Below the pieces are notes generated by a model. It had not been told where the DNA came from and did no database searches. It was given only the letters and a program-made list of their open reading frames with translations. Position numbers and translations under genes: made by a program. From positions 1 through 42,326 of the forward strand of contig JAUCBJ010001364.1 in the NCBI GenBank assembly GCA_032718475.1: a DNA stretch of 42,326 nucleotides. Reading direction: 5' to 3'. How positions within the stretch are numbered: the first letter of the stretch is position 1; the number at the start of each line of letters is the position of its first letter. Positions 10,600 to 20,404 of the stretch are shown piece after piece. Source of the stretch: Nemertoderma westbladi. Taxonomy: Eukaryota > Xenacoelomorpha > Nemertodermatida > Nemertodermatidae.

Positions 10600-10962
10600 A
10601 TTTCTATTCAGACATTTCTGACTCTAGCGGTATAGTGAGAACTGAAGATGGATTAGGGTCTCCAGCCCCACAAAGACACAGCCTATGGATGAATAGTACA
10701 TACGTACATCGGCCAAGTTTCATCTTGAATAACGGATAACGAAATGAGAGACGGATCTCACTTTCAGAAATTTCGTCGTATAGCGGCAGACCGATTAAAT
10801 CTCCCCCCCCCCCCCCCCCCCCCCACAAAGACGCAGCATGTGGTCCAGAATATATGGCAAGATTCAGCTTAAACTGATTAAAATCAATGAGACGGGAGAA
10901 TCTATTCACTTTCAGGCATAAAGTAGTCCTATAGCGGGTGACTGTTGAACTGATTTTCAACA
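10600..10962. repeat. Diverged copies of the CCCTCTAGCGG repeat family
   Basis: Older relatives of the 315 bp units that follow. They share CACAAAGAC-CAGC, CCAAGTTTCA, AAC-GATTAAAA and TATAGCGG-AGAC in the same order, with many substitutions. A run of 22 C (10803-10824) lies between two diverged copies. The overlapping 119-codon minus frame crosses the C run and is not credible as a gene. Confidence 0.6.
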
Positions 10963-10965
10963 AAA

Positions 10966-11640
10966 CAAATTTTCAACTTGGCAGCTTTAAATTCGACAAA
11001 GTTATAAGCATGTCAATATCATAACGACGACAACGATTTCACTTTCAGACATTTGGCCCTCTAGCGGCAGACTGGAGAACTGCAGATGGATTCGCCTCCT
11101 TTGAAAGTCACAGCTAATGGTCTAATACATATCTGCCAAGTTTCAGCTTAAACGGATTAAAAGCAAAGAAATGGGAGGGCATTTAATGTTTAGACATGTG
11201 GCCCTCTAGCGGGAGACCATTGCACTGATGGTGTCTGAAAGTCTCTCAAAAATCTCAACTTTAGCTCATATTGATACCTACAAATTTTCAACTTGGCAGC
11301 TTTAAATCCGACAAAGTTATTAGCATGTCAAAATCGTAACGACGACAACGATTTCACTTTCAGACCTTTGGCCCTCTAGCGGCAGACTGGAGAACTGCAG
11401 ATGGATTCGCCTCCTTTGAAAGTCACAGCTAATGGTCTAATACATATCTGCCAAGTTTCAGCTTAAACGGATTAAAGGCAAAGAAATGGGAGGGCATTTA
11501 ATGTTTAGACATGTGGCCCTCTAGCGGGAGACCATTGCACTGATGGTGTCTGAAAGTCTCTCAAAAATCTCAACTTTTGCTCATATTGATACCTACAAAT
11601 TTTCAACTTGGCAGCTTTAAATCCGACAAAGTTATTAGCA
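10966..11640. repeat. Tandem repeat, 315 bp unit
   Basis: The segment beginning CAAATTTTCAACTTGGCAGC recurs at 10966, 11281 and 11596, exactly 315 bp apart each time, giving two full units and a third cut short by the GAC microsatellite. Each unit itself contains two related sub-blocks, each with a CCCTCTAGCGG-AGAC core. The units are over 95 percent alike by eye, so the duplication is recent. Related single blocks occur at 29530-29680. Confidence 0.9.
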
Positions 11641-11652
11641 TGTCAAAATCGT

Positions 11653-11679
11653 AACGACGACGACAACGACGACGACGAC

Positions 11680-11711
<32 letters not shown>

Positions 11712-11715
11712 CGAC
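11653..11715. repeat. GAC/ACG trinucleotide microsatellite
   Basis: About 63 bp of (GAC)n interrupted by GACAAC. It expands a short ACGACGACAACG stretch that is present inside the preceding 315 bp units (about 11338-11350), so the microsatellite grew from a seed inside the repeat family. Confidence 0.9.
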
Positions 11716-12252
11716 AACTATTTGCATAAATTGACCCACCCCCTAACAGTGTCAATTCGCTAAGGCTCCGCCAACTTCGTGGCTCGCCCCACAAACAGGC
11801 CAATAGCTGAATAGCAAATTAATGAAATTATCCCATAACCTTTTCTGCTGTTGGCTTGGATCCATACTGCCATACCTTCCAGCCTTCTGAATAAATGTTT
11901 GACTAAAAAATAAAATAGGGGGTAGGTTTTCAGTTTCAGTTCAAATAGTACAGTTGTAGTAGTTCTGTAGTTATACATTGCTGCATTTATAGTGTAGTGC
12001 AGTAGTCTAGTTCCGGTATGCTCTGATACGCCCTGACAGGCAGAGGACAGCCTGCTGACGCCGTCCCGTAGCCCGTAGGCGTACCTATCACTGCTGGCTG
12101 CTGCTGTAATGCAGTAATGTACCAGTCTGCAGTCTGCCAGTACCACCCCACCCCCCAGCCCCCCACCTACCTTGCTTAGGCCTACCAATAAGTTGATAAG
12201 ACAGTACTACCGGTACACCTGAACTACTTCAGTACCTGCTTCATACTTCCTA
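11716..12252. other. 5' flank of the ATF2-type gene
   Basis: Presumed promoter and 5' untranslated region of the downstream bZIP gene. It has a CTCCGCC box near 11766, the dispersed motif CGTGGCTCGCCCCAC (11779-11793), and a C-rich tract near 12145-12165. I see no TATA box at a convincing distance and cannot place a transcription start. The 142-codon minus frame here has no recognisable content. Confidence 0.35.
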
Positions 12253-13650
12253 ATGGCGAGGAATGGCCCTAGCAAACCGTTCGTCTGCAACTTAAAAGGA
12301 TGTTCCAATCGATTCACCACGGAAGATCATCTCTCCTCGCATCGTTTCATCCACCACTCAAAACGATTGCATGTGAAAACGGCCGCTGCGACGGGTAGCA
12401 ACTCTACTGGCGGCACTACCGTTACCGACTGGAGCAGTCTGACAGTGCCGACTGACCAGACACCAACGCCTACCCGTTTCCTCCCACCTGATCTGGTTGC
12501 CGGGGATATTCCGGAATTATTCCGGGATATTATCGATACTGACGAGCCCGGCAATGTTTTTGACTATGCTTTCCGTGACGCCAATACATCCAATAGACCC
12601 CGCCTAAAAACAGCGATTAAATCGAACCAATCAGACACACTACAAACTCCTACCATCGATAAAGTTAGAACTCCATCCGGATTCAATCCCCTTCCTATAA
12701 AAAAACAACATTCCTCTACCGGTACTGGTACCGGTACATATAATAATAATAATAGGCAGAGTTTAAATTCTCATCCGTTAGGCCTCTTAGCATTAACGGG
12801 GTCCCCAGACAGACCCCCAAGTAGCGACTACACGGTGTCCAGCACATCAGGCAGTAGTAGCAGCGGAGCCTCTACTGCCCGTACCGGTACTAGTAGACGC
12901 AGCGTCATATCCTACATAAAATCCCCGGAGAAAGAGAAACCAAACTTCTTCCCGTCGGTAGATCCCCAACCCCCATCGCAATTGGGTGTGCCCAGTCCCC
13001 CTGTTATATACCGCATCGGCAACCAAGATTATGTGTTGGCTACCGTACCAGTGGGGCCCAAACACAATCCAACTCAGAAACAAATTATAGACCAGACAAT
13101 TTACTCAAAAACGTTACAGACAAATAATATTATTGCACCAACAGCTTCTTTATCAGGTCCGCCTGTGGTTGAAATAGACCAAAATATATATAAACTCGTT
13201 GAAAATGAACCGATTGTATCTATTGAACCGGTTCAAGTTGAACCAAATTCCGAATCGGTGCAAATAGAACCAAATTCCGAATCGGTGCAAATTGAACCAA
13301 ATTCCGAATCGGTGCAAATTGAACCAAAAGAGATTCAAAATGAACTGAACATCCCGCCTGTTCAAATAGAATCAAACTCCATTCCCTCCTCCAATCTAAA
13401 CGAAGCGAAATTCAAACTGAAACAGCGACTAATATCGGCTGGACGTTTGGAAGAGTCACCGATCCTTCGGGAGGAGTTGATATCCTCATCGACGTCGATA
13501 AAACGCGAGTCGACGGGAGGACGGGATCAGTTCCTGGAACGGAACCGGTTGGCCGCGATGCGATGCCGAAAACGGAAGAAAGAGAAACTCGACGGCCTCC
13601 AAATGCGATCTGATTCGTTATCGTCATCGAATGCGGCGTTACACGCCGAG
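12253..13650 (+). CDS. ATF2: ATF2/ATF7-type bZIP factor, exon 1
   Basis: Nuclear transcription factor of the ATF2/ATF7/CREB5 family, which binds CRE-like sites as homodimers or with Jun. Exon 1 encodes residues 1-466. An N-terminal C2H2 finger has C12, C17, H30, H34. It is followed by DQTPTPTRF (68-76), the family's MAP-kinase (p38/JNK) phosphorylation site, with T70 and T72 matching human T69/T71. Two short blocks, around IYRIGNQDYVLATVP and NEAKFKLKQRLISAG, resemble conserved middle segments of vertebrate ATF2. The basic region starts FLERNRLAAMRCRKRK (427 on), with N431 and R439 in place. The leucine heptads 449, 456 and 463 then run into the splice site. The donor is GAG|GTAATA at 13650/13651. 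Start chosen because the finger sits where the family has it. Between the domains the protein is Ser/Thr/Pro-rich and disordered-looking, with a 9-residue repeat near 325-357. Confidence 0.95.
13229..13330 (+). repeat. 27 bp coding tandem repeat
   Basis: Three to four near-identical 27 bp units encode (VQIEPNSES)n inside the disordered middle of the ATF2-type protein. The unit length keeps the frame. The copies differ at only a few bases, so the array is recent and likely to vary in number between individuals. Confidence 0.9.
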
Positions 13651-14667
13651 GTAATAATTAATAGTCGATAAATATATTAATTTATTAATATTTTAGGGTC
13701 AAAAAAGTTATTGCACCTTTATTGTCTGCAAGACGAACTCCAAAACGGAACTCAATATCCAATAGGCCTATCAGCCTATTGGTTTATGTTATTAAGCGAC
13801 TCTAGTTACGTAATGAATATTCTAGAACACTAAATTATTTAGCATTGAGTAAGGCAGCATCAGGAGTTAGAGAGTACAGTAATTTGAATCGCAGTAACTA
13901 TGGAAGCAATATAGTAAAATACTGCAGTTCAATTTATTTTGTAACACTAGGCCTATCGCTATTCGCTTTATTAAAGAATTAAGCAACAAAAAAGTATCAA
14001 TTTAAGAATAAAATTACGTATTACATGGGGAAAAAAACGTAGAACATTTTATTTCAATATTCTCTCTTCAACCCTTTTTATCGCTGGCGCTCGGTAAATA
14101 AAATAACTCGAGAATAGTGAGAAAAGGTTCTACTTTTTCCCCCAATTAATAAATAATTATAGAGTATCATACCAATATTTTAACATTATGATTTTTTCAT
14201 ATAAAATTAAATTTAAGAAAATCTTAGATTGACTTGGGTTTGGGAACAGCTTTAATTAATTAGGGTTGTGTCCGACACTAAACTGTAACCAACTAAATCA
14301 CGAGTTCCACCTTGGTGTAGTGGTTGCATTGAATTCACATCTCCTGTAGGTCGTGGGTTCGATCCTCACATGGGTCAGGGCAGTTTTCGTTTCGGCACGA
14401 ATGCTTTAAAGGGACCAGCCAGGGCGCATCTCTGCCTTGCATCCATAAGTGGTAGCTAAATGAGTACTGGAGTTTCCTCTGGGGAGTAAAGTTCTGGGGG
14501 GACCGCACTGGAAATAAGTCGTCAGACATTGTGCGTAATCCCTGGCCTAGTGGCCGAAGATAATTTACTTTACTTTTACTTTCTTTAAATCCCAAATATA
14601 ATAGTCCCAAATCGTCATAAATTAACTCGGATTTAAAATTCGTTTTTTTTTTTATAATAAATTCCAG
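13651..14667 (+). other. Intron of the ATF2-type gene
   Basis: 1,017 bp phase-0 intron within the leucine zipper codons. The donor is GTAATA, weaker than GTAAGT. The acceptor is ATTCCAG preceded by a T tract (about 14643-14653). It is AT-rich and contains a tRNA-derived SINE in its second half. Confidence 0.9.
14302..14592 (+). mobile_element. tRNA-derived SINE
   Basis: The head looks like a tRNA gene promoter: A box TGGTGTAGTGG (14313-14323) and B box GGTTCGATCC (14356-14365) at the usual spacing, with the line CGTGGGTTCGATCCTCACATG typical of the T arm cut to its core. A non-tRNA body of about 190 bp follows and ends in a TTACTTTACTTTTACTTT tail. The first ~70 bp do not fold into a full cloverleaf by eye, so this is a SINE rather than a tRNA gene. 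It lies in the sense direction in the intron. Target duplications were not certain. Confidence 0.85.
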
Positions 14668-14874
14668 GTAAATTCATTGAGGGAGGAAGTCGCTAAACTC
14701 AAATCAATGTTACTCGAGCACAAAGATTGTCCGGTAACGAGACAGTCCGTCTATAAACACCAACGACTGGACCCCACCTACATTATACTGGGAGGCGACG
14801 CGATGCTCCCCGCTACAAACAAACCCGCCCAATACGCGTTGATCGCCCCGAAGTCGCATCCCGAACATTCCTAA
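14668..14874 (+). CDS. ATF2: ATF2/ATF7-type bZIP factor, exon 2
   Basis: Terminal coding exon, residues 467-534. It continues the zipper with leucines at 470 and 477 and then LLEHKDCPVT, matching the LLAHKDCPVT block that follows the zipper in vertebrate ATF2 and ATF7. Joining 13650 to 14668 keeps frame and heptad register, giving a 534-residue protein against about 500 in human ATF2. The C-terminal tail after this block is short (about 45 residues) and not recognisably conserved. Stop TAA at 14872, followed by TAG. Confidence 0.95.
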   Translation, partial: VNSLREEVAKLKSMLLEHKDCPVTRQSVYKHQRLDPTYIILGGDAMLPATNKPAQYALIAPKSHPEHS

Positions 14875-16440
14875 TAGTTTATAACATCAGTCTACGCCTC
14901 ATATTTATTTATTATTATTGAGTTTGTTTACAATTAATTCGAGGAGCTTTCTCTTCCATTTATTTATAAGGCTGAATCCTGAGATTTCGTGTAGCGAACG
15001 AGCGCAGCGAGGGAGGTTTACATAAATATACGAGGGTCTTTATCTCCCTTTTTTTCTAATATTGTTAGATTATGTCAACTTATCGGCGTTCTGGACACTT
15101 AATTATTAGCTGTAATTGAAATGTTTAGGAATATTAATGAAATTCATTTAAGTTTTAAGTAACTAATTGCAGTTTCTGCAGTACGTTAAATATTCGTACA
15201 TTTAACTTCAACGTTTATCATCAACGTAGATTATATAAGTTTATTGTTACTACGTTAGTGATTACTTCGCACTTTGGTTCAGCCACAATGCTCCCGGTGT
15301 GTGTTCCAGAACGTTTTGACTCTATGGGGGGGCGAGCCATGATTCTAGGTGCTCCCTATCTATATCTTAACAATACTGAGGATTTCTAATATTACCATAT
15401 GATATCATTTAATCGTCATAAATTCCTGGTGGAATTCTAAAACTGGATAAAATACAGTGTGAACAAATTGCAATAAAGTTGAATGGGTATTTTTAATTCA
15501 ACTCACAACCAAATACCTCCAATAATTATAATTCGTATTCTATTCAGCAGTCCATTTGATTACAAAGTACAGCTGTAAGGCTCAACTATGGAAACATCAA
15601 ACGGATGTATCGACTGTAATATTTGAACCGCCAAAAATTGGTCTGTCTTCAATTTAATCTATCGTATTTTTCGTACCCGAACTGAAAATATAGAAAAAAA
15701 TATATGGGAAGCAAAATCTACACGAAAAATCATGACAAATCTTGAAAAGCGAATCAGAAGCGTTGTTAACTTTATTTTTACAAAGAATTCTGAAAATCTA
15801 ATAATATTTTATGGTTCGGATATGGAAACAGTTAAATAAATTGAGTTGATATTCGGCCCTCCCCATAACTACACCGTACAGTCTGTGTTATATTTTTAAG
15901 TTGTCTAAATTTCGAGTAATTTTTTAGTTAGTTTTTTTTATTTTAAGTGTTTCCTTTGTGCTACCTCACGTAATAAAAAATATTTAATTTGCATTTCATG
16001 TATTTATTTATTTATTACCAATGGAATAAACTAGTTTTCTTAATAATCTATTATATTTTATCCATAAATTAACACTTTATAACTAAAAGCTGCGGTCCCA
16101 ACACTCATATTTTGGGAGCGGTGCAGAAGTATAAAATTATAGGCAAGTAAATTTGTTGAAAACAATATGGCCTCAACCACAAGTACTAAATATTGAATTA
16201 ATAAATCATTATATTGTAATTAATATCCAGTAATAAATTTATTTTATTGAGGCGGAGGCATTTATCCAACGGATTACCTTGATCTAAATGATCGATAAAA
16301 TTAATATAAATAAAATAAATAAATAATCTACATTTAATAAAATTGTAATTTAAAAGTTTGTCAGTTAGCTTTAAAACGGTTGTAAAAATACATCGTTTGC
16401 TAGTTAGAGGGATTCCAGATGCGAAAGCTAATCTCAAGAG
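14875..16440 (+). other. 3' UTR and downstream region
   Basis: AT-rich, no further coding. The first AATAAA after the stop is near 15472, with others near 15835, 15971 and 16025; any could end the ATF2-type transcript, so the 3' UTR is probably 0.6-1.2 kb. It holds one copy of the dispersed GGCGAGCCATGA motif (15331-15342). Confidence 0.4.
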
Positions 16441-16479
16441 TATTGGGCTGAAATGCATTTAATTGAGAGCAGATCAAGG

Positions 16480-16830
16480 CATGTCACCACAGAGACGGCA
16501 AAAACAGAATTCAGACGGCCGCCAGCAGGCGTTATCGCCACAGAGACGGCACAACAGGATTCAGACGGCCGGCAGCAGGCGTTGTCGCCACAGAGACAGC
16601 ACAAACAGGATTCAGTCGGCCGCCAGCAGGCGTTGTCGCCACAGAGACGACACAAACAGGATTCAGTCGGCCGCCAGCAGGCGTTGTCGCCACAGAGACA
16701 GCACAAACAGGATTCAGTCGGCCGCCAGCAGGCGTTGTCGCCACAGAGACGGCACAACAGGATTCAGACGGCCGCCAGCAGGCGTTGTCGCCACAGAGAC
16801 GACACAAACAGGATTCAGTCGGCCGCCAGC
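16480..16830. repeat. 50/51 bp minisatellite
   Basis: About seven head-to-tail copies of a unit built on CCACAGAGACG, CACAA(A)CAGGATTCAG and CGGCCGCCAGCAGGCGTTGTCG. Units are 51 bp, or 50 bp where CACAACAGG replaces CACAAACAGG. The alternation shifts frame between units, and frames are open on both strands, so the Cys-rich or Gln/Arg-rich frames are artefacts of a stop-free repeat. GC content is far above the surroundings. Confidence 0.92.
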
Positions 16831-16914
16831 AGTTTGCCGAACAAACCTTGTGGTCGAAGTCGCTTGATAAGAACTGGGCTGCCATTCTACGGCGTCTTCC
16901 TTCGCGGTACCTTA

Positions 16915-16928
16915 GGGGGGGGGGGGGG
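16915..16928. repeat. Poly-G run
   Basis: Fourteen G followed by TATACCCCCAC, which could pair back (GGGGGTATACCCCC is a perfect palindrome). Confidence 0.9.
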
Positions 16929-16971
16929 TATACCCCCACTTTAAGTCTAAGTGGGAGTGGCCGGGGTTGTC

Positions 16972-17640
16972 AATGTGTGGGGTAGACAATTCCCAGGTAG
17001 TTAAACTTATTCACAAATTCTACCGGCTGACCCTTGTAGAAGAGTTTATCATACTGGGAGAGACGGCCTAAGTTTATAGCTTTTGTATTAAGCAGGTTAA
17101 TAACGAGGTCATTTTTGTCACAATACTCTTGCAAGTTTGTTTAACCCAGATTGGACCTCCTGAATTGAGTTACCATAGACAGCGAGGTCGTCAGCGTATA
17201 ACAAGACATATATGCTAATACCACCGAATATGGTCGGGAGATCACATATAAAAAGGCTGAACAACAATGGTGAAAGCTTGTCGTCACCTTGGATAACACC
17301 GATCAGCGAGGTGATGGCATCGGAGAGAATTGTTTAAACACAGATGCGAATATAATTTATTGTTATTAACGCCCAGATGGCAGCCATGAACTTTCGGCTA
17401 ACTCCGAGCAGTGATAATTTAGAACATAAATATTCCCGATTAATAGAGTCGAATGCCTTGGAGAAGTCAATCAAGACGCAATATACTTTGCCTCCTTGTG
17501 TCTATAGAGCAGAGTTAATGTAGTTGTACAGAGTTTTGGCGGCCATGAGTGTTGTCCTTCCCTTTTGGAAGCCATGCTGTTCGTTTGGGATAGTTTGTTG
17601 AATCGTTCCGCCCAGCAATAGAGTCTCTAATTCAAGTCAA
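16972..17640 (-). pseudogene. LINE reverse transcriptase relic
   Basis: Reading the minus strand from 17640 gives the middle of a non-LTR reverse transcriptase. EQHGFQKGRTT is motif 2-like, VYCVLIDFSKAFDSIN is motif A, IGVIQGDKLSPLLF is motif B with one change, and LLYADDLAVYGNS is motif C. After a frameshift near 17125 come CDKNDLVINLLNTKA and FNYLGIV. Two in-frame stops (about 17500 and 17336) and the shift show it is dead. Endonuclease and 3' end are absent. It resembles the YADDLAL-type LINE at 22995-24020, but the clade is not assigned. Confidence 0.88.
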
Positions 17641-17795
17641 TAATTTATTTCATTACAATGATACTAATATTTCATCACTCTAAAATAAAGTGATATAAAG
17701 TTTCCCAAAACTCATTTCATACTTTTTTTTTGTTTTGTTTGTTTTGTTTTGTTGGTACTTTGTTTTGTCCTGCTTATAATACCCATGGATATAAA
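17641..17795. other. Spacer with T/G-rich tract
   Basis: AT-rich sequence ending in a TTTTGTTTTG-type tract (about 17722-17752). No gene. Confidence 0.5.
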
Positions 17796-18638
17796 GGGAT
17801 AGATCTTTTTACAGACCACAAACGAACACAGTAGAACACTCCCGAACACACTCCAAAAACTGCAAAACACAGACGAAAATAGAAAGAGCACAAAAAAATA
17901 ACACCGGGTACCAACTTTTAGATAAAATGAGCCACGCGTTGCTTTTCTATAAGAGTATTCCCGAAATTATTGATTAAAATTGTCGCGAAATTAAATTGTC
18001 TAGCCTAAGCCGACAACAACTAAATAATTTAACATAGTACCGGTATTAGCCCTACTGTAAGTTAAGAGTGGTTAGCACTGGGACAGAGATCCCTACCGGT
18101 ACCTGCCAGGGTAGGTACCTAACCGGGACCCAGCTCTTTATATTGCAGTGCAGCAGTAGACAGGTAGGTACCGGTGCCGGTATCTATGTTGTACCGACGT
18201 GTTGTACCGTACGTCATGTCCAGTACGTACGGTTACGGGCCTAACTTCCTAATTCATATCCTCAGCCATCAGTCCCAGACCAAGCTATTCCAGTACACAG
18301 GCAAACAGGCCTATTAGCTAAACCGCTATTACAGTACTACTGTATATATGTAACAGGTTAGGCTTCCCTACATAGTTTGTTATACAGTACACCGGTACAC
18401 AACAAATGATAGGCCTACCTGATAAGAAATTAATATTTAATTTCGCGGAAATTTTATTCAATAATTTAGGGAATTTTCTTATAGAAAAGAAACGCGTGTA
18501 TAATTTTATCTAAAAGTTGGTAGCCGGAGTTATTTTTTTGTGTTCTTTCTATTTTCGACTGTGTTCGGCAGTTTTTGGAGTGTGTTCGGGTGTGTTCTTG
18601 TGTGTTCGCTTGTGTTCTGTAAAAAGAACTATCCGGTA
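17796..18638. mobile_element. DNA element with ~200 bp inverted arms
   Basis: The left arm (17796-17998) is the reverse complement of the right arm (18436-18638). The shared outer word is GGATAG-TCTTTTTACAGA, the middle has repeated CGAACACA words, and the inner part is CCAACTTTTAGATAAAAT and CGCGAAATTAAAT. Similarity is roughly 85 percent by eye. The 440 bp centre has no open frame and is rich in TACCGGTACC words. The element is non-autonomous. The superfamily is unknown because no clear target duplication was found at the ends. Confidence 0.85.
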
Positions 18639-18640
18639 TT

Positions 18641-18748
18641 AAGCCTCTATATACTGTATGAGTTGTTGGGGCTGGGAACGTAGCCTTCTATATACTGTAT
18701 GAGTTGCTGGGGCTGGGAACGTAGCCTTATATATACTGTATGAGTTGT
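18641..18748. repeat. 45 bp tandem repeat, 2.4 copies
   Basis: The unit TATACTGTATGAGTTG(T/C)TGG plus GGCTGGGAACGTAGCCT recurs at about 18649, 18694 and 18738. It lies directly outside the right arm of the preceding inverted-repeat element. Confidence 0.85.
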
Positions 18749-18829
18749 CCTACTAACTTTTTAAGACGGGAATTTTATTTGTTGAGGCTATTCCAGCTGG
18801 TAAATTTCGTACAAAATTCTGGAACATTA

Positions 18830-18980
18830 GGCCTATATTAGTTATGTGTCTGCGGGGTCCCATTCACAGTACAAGCTAGCCGATTCCTCATAAACGATAC
18901 TAATGTAGGGCGAGCCACGAAAGTAAAATCTTTAAGTATGCAACAGACTGGTGAGCCGACGAGGAAATACTGTAAAAACA
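18830..18980 (-). CDS. Possible downstream exon of the coiled-coil gene
   Basis: On the minus strand a good acceptor (CTCAATCACTGTTTTTACAG, ending at 18973) opens a 44-codon frame to a TAA near 18842. Its phase fits the donor at 19116/19115 (two leftover bases plus one). The peptide has no known motif and overlaps the dispersed GGGCGAGCCACGA motif, so this is a weak candidate for a last exon. Confidence 0.25.
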
Positions 18981-19115
18981 GTGATTGAGAAAGTTGCGTG
19001 AAATGTATATACTGTATATTGCTAGAATATTGTGTATTATTTAATACTAAATGTCTATATATACCGCGGTAATAATCACCAATTTCTACTAATGTCTATA
19101 TATATTAATTCTCAC

Positions 19116-19300
19116 CTAATTTTACTAATGTCTCCTCCATATTCCTCCATTTCATCCGAGAGACTATCTACTCTCTTTTCCCTCTCCAATAGGAATCTAA
19201 AAGTATTCATTTCCGCCTCCAGTTCTTTAGACGTCTGCAAGATGGCGTCTCCTACCCGCTGTAACCTCTCTTCTACGTCTGCTGTGATCAGGTCCGCCAT
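19116..19300 (-). CDS. Probable first coding exon, small coiled-coil protein
   Basis: ATG at 19300 in a good context (TCAATGG), then 61 codons with strongly protein-like, amphipathic helical character: MADLITADVEERLQRVGDAI, later LEREKRVDSLSDEMEEY. The exon closes on a consensus donor, ATTAG|GTGAGA at 19116/19115. Composition (high E/L/R, codon choice GAG/CTG) is unlike the AT-rich flanks. I do not recognise the family. Short N-terminal coiled coils like this occur in many adaptor and cytoskeletal complex subunits. The remaining exons lie at lower coordinates and are not established. Confidence 0.6.
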
Positions 19301-20404
19301 TGATTTATTTCTTTCAGCTAGTCCGCACTCAGGACTCAACAAATGATTTGGGAGAGAATTTATCAGTCTGTCCGAAATATCTAAAAAGCATAAATAAAGT
19401 TACTGATTTAATCGAATTATTTGATTTGTTAAAACGGCTCATTTTATTTTGCACGGAATTTAATTATATGCAAATAAATTTAGAAATTAATATTGTAGGT
19501 TACATTAACGCAGCGACTCAAATCCGTATTCACCAGTGTAACAGTAGCAAGACGAACATAAAAGCTCATCTTGAGCAGACTGTATTATCACGGATGTCTT
19601 TAATAGTGAAGTGGTTGGGGTCAACTACTGCACCTTTAACGTCATTCCCTTAGAATAAATATGTATTTGTGTATATGAGTTTGTATTATTGATTTCTATA
19701 ATGCCACAGTTTATGTAGTTCAATCTAAATATATACATACGTACAGTAGGTTTACATTGCGTCAAATTAATAACTTTCGGAGCTGTAACTTTAACATCAA
19801 ACACATATACTTTAACAACTTACAGCTTTAAATTCCAATGACTGCAACACAATGGTATATTAGAAGCCCATGTTATATGCAACATTGTTTTTGTTTCCCA
19901 AATAACAATAGTTCACTGTTCATAAAATCTGTCAACCCGGAAATACAAAGAAGAAAAGCCGAGATGCTCTATGATCTAATAGTAAATACCAATCATCAAA
20001 CCAATTTCAATGTGACGTTCCTCGATAATACCTGCCAAGTTTGCTCGGTTATTACTCTCAGGTACGAAGGATAGCTAGTAACTAAACCTTGCGCCATGCG
20101 TTCAAAACCCAGCACCACCCTGCAGGCACCGGGGATTACATGTGCTGGAAACTTCCAACATAGAACTATATCAGACACTGGGGTGTGGAAACACTAGTTA
20201 GCCATTGAAATACATAAAACTTTTACTATAAAATAAATAATACTGTTATTTGTCTAGTCATCTTGGCAGGGATTTATAAATCGGCACACATATTGCCCCC
20301 ATCCTAACCATTGCTATTTTTCACTAAAACTCATCCCATGAACTGTCGCAGCGGGTCTAAGATAGGCAGTATTGAGTACTGCATAATCTTATTTTGTCCC
20401 GCGT
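19301..20404. other. Intergenic, upstream of the coiled-coil exon
   Basis: AT-rich. A 118-codon plus-strand open stretch (19300-19653) has no recognisable motif and starts inside the opposite-strand exon. Around 20065-20130 a faint tRNA-like stretch (GGATAGCTAG..., GCGTTCAAAACCC) might be a decayed SINE head. Confidence 0.4.

Noticed and set aside
10604-10963. 119-codon minus-strand frame with a poly-Gly stretch
   Set aside because: The poly-Gly is the C22 run on the other strand, and the frame lies in a dispersed non-coding repeat.
11760-12188. 142-codon minus-strand frame upstream of the ATF2-type gene
   Set aside because: Contains low-complexity Gly-rich start and no recognisable sequence; it overlaps the probable promoter and 5' UTR.
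16434-16985. Cys-rich (CRLCGDNACWRP) and Gln/Arg-rich repeat frames
   Set aside because: They come from the 50/51 bp minisatellite read in different frames; unit length changes break any constant protein repeat.
19300-19653. 118-codon plus-strand frame with a good-looking acceptor upstream
   Set aside because: It begins inside the better-supported opposite-strand exon, has no known motif, and such a length is expected by chance several times in a window this size.
20065-20200. tRNA-like stretch with GGATAGCTAG and GCGTTCAAAACCC
   Set aside because: Boxes deviate at key positions and no cloverleaf forms; at best a very decayed SINE head.
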